Positions 63,065 through 64,000 of a stretch of DNA of 64,000 nt are shown piece after piece (position 1 is the stretch's first letter; each line of letters opens with the position of its first letter). Source of the DNA: Burkholderiales bacterium. Lineage in GTDB: Bacteria > Pseudomonadota > Gammaproteobacteria > Burkholderiales > SHXO01. Location of the stretch: contig JADZGB010000002.1 in NCBI GenBank assembly GCA_020854105.1, forward strand, positions 65,695-129,694. The letters are read 5' to 3'. The notes below the pieces were generated by a model that saw only the letters and a list, made by a program, of their open reading frames with translations, was not told where the DNA came from and searched no databases. The position numbers were made by a program, and so were the translations under genes.

Positions 63065-64000
63065 TCAGGCGATGCGCTGCGCCTCGCGCCAGGTCCCCAG
63101 CGGTACCGGCACGATCTCGTCCGTTCCGACCGGCCGGGTCTCGCGTACGCGCAGCAGGTCGGCGCGCTGGCCCGGTGCAATCTCGCCCCGGTCCTCCAAT
63201 CCGACCATGCGGGCAGGGGTGCGCGTCACCGTCGAGATCGCTCGCGGCATGCCCCAGCCTGCCTGGTCGCGCAGCAGGAAGGCTCCGTGCAGCAGGGCGT
63301 GCGGGACGTAGTCCGACGACAGGCAGTCGAGCAGATTTCCGTGCGCGAGGTCCAGCGCCGACACGTTGCCGGAATGGGAGCTTCTGCGGACGAGGTTCGG
63401 GGCGCCCATCACGATGCCCATGCCGTGCGTGCGTGCGGCCTGCGCGGCAGCGAGCGTGGTGGGAAATTCGGAAATGGAGATGCCGGCCTCGACCGCCTCG
63501 TGGATGTGCTCGATCACGGTGTCGTCGTGACTCGCCAGCGGGATGGCGCGCGCCCGGCAGCACTCGAGCAGGCCGCTGCGGTTGCGCTGCGCGTTTCGCG
63601 CCTGCATGTCCTGGCGTTCGCGCACCACCTGTGCGAGGTATTCGTCGCTCCAGCGCTGGTTGCGCTGCGTGTAGACGCGGAAGCGTTCGATGTCCATCCA
63701 CTGCCGCTGGCCTGGCGTGTGGTCCATCAGCGACACCAGTCGCACGCTGGGGTCGTCGAGGAATGGTTCCACCACCTCGAGCATGTTGTCGCACGCGAGT
63801 TCGCAGCGCATGTGCAGCAGGTGCTCGGCGCGCAGAAGTCGCTGTGTGCGTGCCTGGCCGAGCGCCGCGGCGGTGTCCCTAAGGCCGGTGGCGCGCACGG
63901 AGCGGGCGTCGAAGTCGCCCACGCCCATCGCGTCGAGCACGGTGGTGATGCCGGCCGTGGAGATCTGCGCGTCGTGCGTGAGCAGGGCCGACATCGCCGG
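63065..64000 (-). CDS. phnM: phosphonate metabolism protein PhnM (partial, continues past window)
   Basis: The C-terminal 311 residues of an amidohydrolase-type alpha-D-ribose 1-methylphosphonate 5-triphosphate diphosphatase. Features: HLLHMRCELACDN (metal His), LMDHTPGQRQWMD, PLASHDDTVIEHIHEA (His-Asp), SISEFPTTLAAAQAARTHG and GAPNLVRRSSHSGNVSALDLA, LSSDYVPHALLHGAF. It removes pyrophosphate in the carbon-phosphorus lyase pathway. The N-terminus lies beyond position 64000. Order phnM-phnD-phnC-phnE on the minus strand suggests an operon. Confidence 0.93.
   Translation of the reverse strand, partial: PAMSALLTHDAQISTAGITTVLDAMGVGDFDARSVRATGLRDTAAALGQARTQRLLRAEHLLHMRCELACDNMLEVVEPFLDDPSVRLVSLMDHTPGQRQWMDIERFRVYTQRNQRWSDEYLAQVVRERQDMQARNAQRNRSGLLECCRARAIPLASHDDTVIEHIHEAVEAGISISEFPTTLAAAQAARTHGMGIVMGAPNLVRRSSHSGNVSALDLAHGNLLDCLSSDYVPHALLHGAFLLRDQAGWGMPRAISTVTRTPARMVGLEDRGEIAPGQRADLLRVRETRPVGTDEIVPVPLGTWREAQRIA

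Overview
The window is high-GC bacterial DNA, most likely from a betaproteobacterium of the Burkholderiales type. The clues are a split PEP-CTERM sorting tail on one protein, RR signal peptides, Gram-negative metabolic genes (panB, a queC-queD-queE cluster, a phn cluster), and very many small extragenic palindromes whose half-units read ATCCCGGC-gaaa-GCCGGGAT and CACCGGC-tttc-GCCGGTG. No rRNA, tRNA or CRISPR array was recognised. The taxonomic assignment is an inference.

Layout. 0-3.4 kb: panB (minus), a RelB/RelE-like toxin-antitoxin pair, a SHOCT-domain membrane peptide and a truncated methyltransferase. 3.9-6.4 kb: a defence graveyard, with an HsdR-like fragment joined to a frameshifted McrC C-terminus and then an intact antitoxin followed by a twice-frameshifted toxin. 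6.8-12.3 kb: a secreted GloVer-repeat protein, a wrecked BTAD/ATPase regulator and a group I truncated haemoglobin. 12.7-20.4 kb: a DHA2 drug-efflux transporter, a DapA-family lyase, a circularly permuted GTPase (YlqF/RbgA type) and the preQ0 operon queC-queD-queE, in which QueD is a three-domain protein. 20.6-33.6 kb: a hybrid histidine kinase, a broken D-aminoacylase, a CsbD protein, a GGDEF protein lacking part of its domain, a DUF4197/GIY-YIG pair, a TPP enzyme, a frameshifted multi-sensor kinase and a PLP decarboxylase. 34-47 kb: a secreted serine protease, a split transketolase, a histidine phosphatase, a dead Baeyer-Villiger monooxygenase, a di-haem DUF1111 protein, an SDR, an ABM monooxygenase and a PEP-mutase/ICL-family enzyme. 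47.2-56.4 kb: a cupin-tetrarhodanese pair coupled through a 38-bp duplication, an MFS transporter, VapBC, and an HpsN/HisD-like dehydrogenase with a YihU/GlxR-like reductase. 56.4-59.8 kb: a phage-like island with a polyvalent-protein C-terminus, a PEP-CTERM cargo protein and a tightly overlapped five-gene string headed by an integrase-arm/GIY-YIG chimera. 59.9-64 kb: a SufU-like scaffold and the phosphonate genes phnM-phnD-phnC-phnE.

Two themes run through the window. First, palindromic repeats sit in most longer intergenic gaps and have entered coding frames. Second, about a dozen genes are damaged. Several have lost a central block of roughly 100-150 codons (ATPase regulator, D-aminoacylase, GGDEF protein, sensor kinase, monooxygenase), often together with frameshifts or nonsense codons, while adjacent core genes are intact. 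This may be real genome decay, or partly an assembly artefact, and raw reads would be needed to decide.
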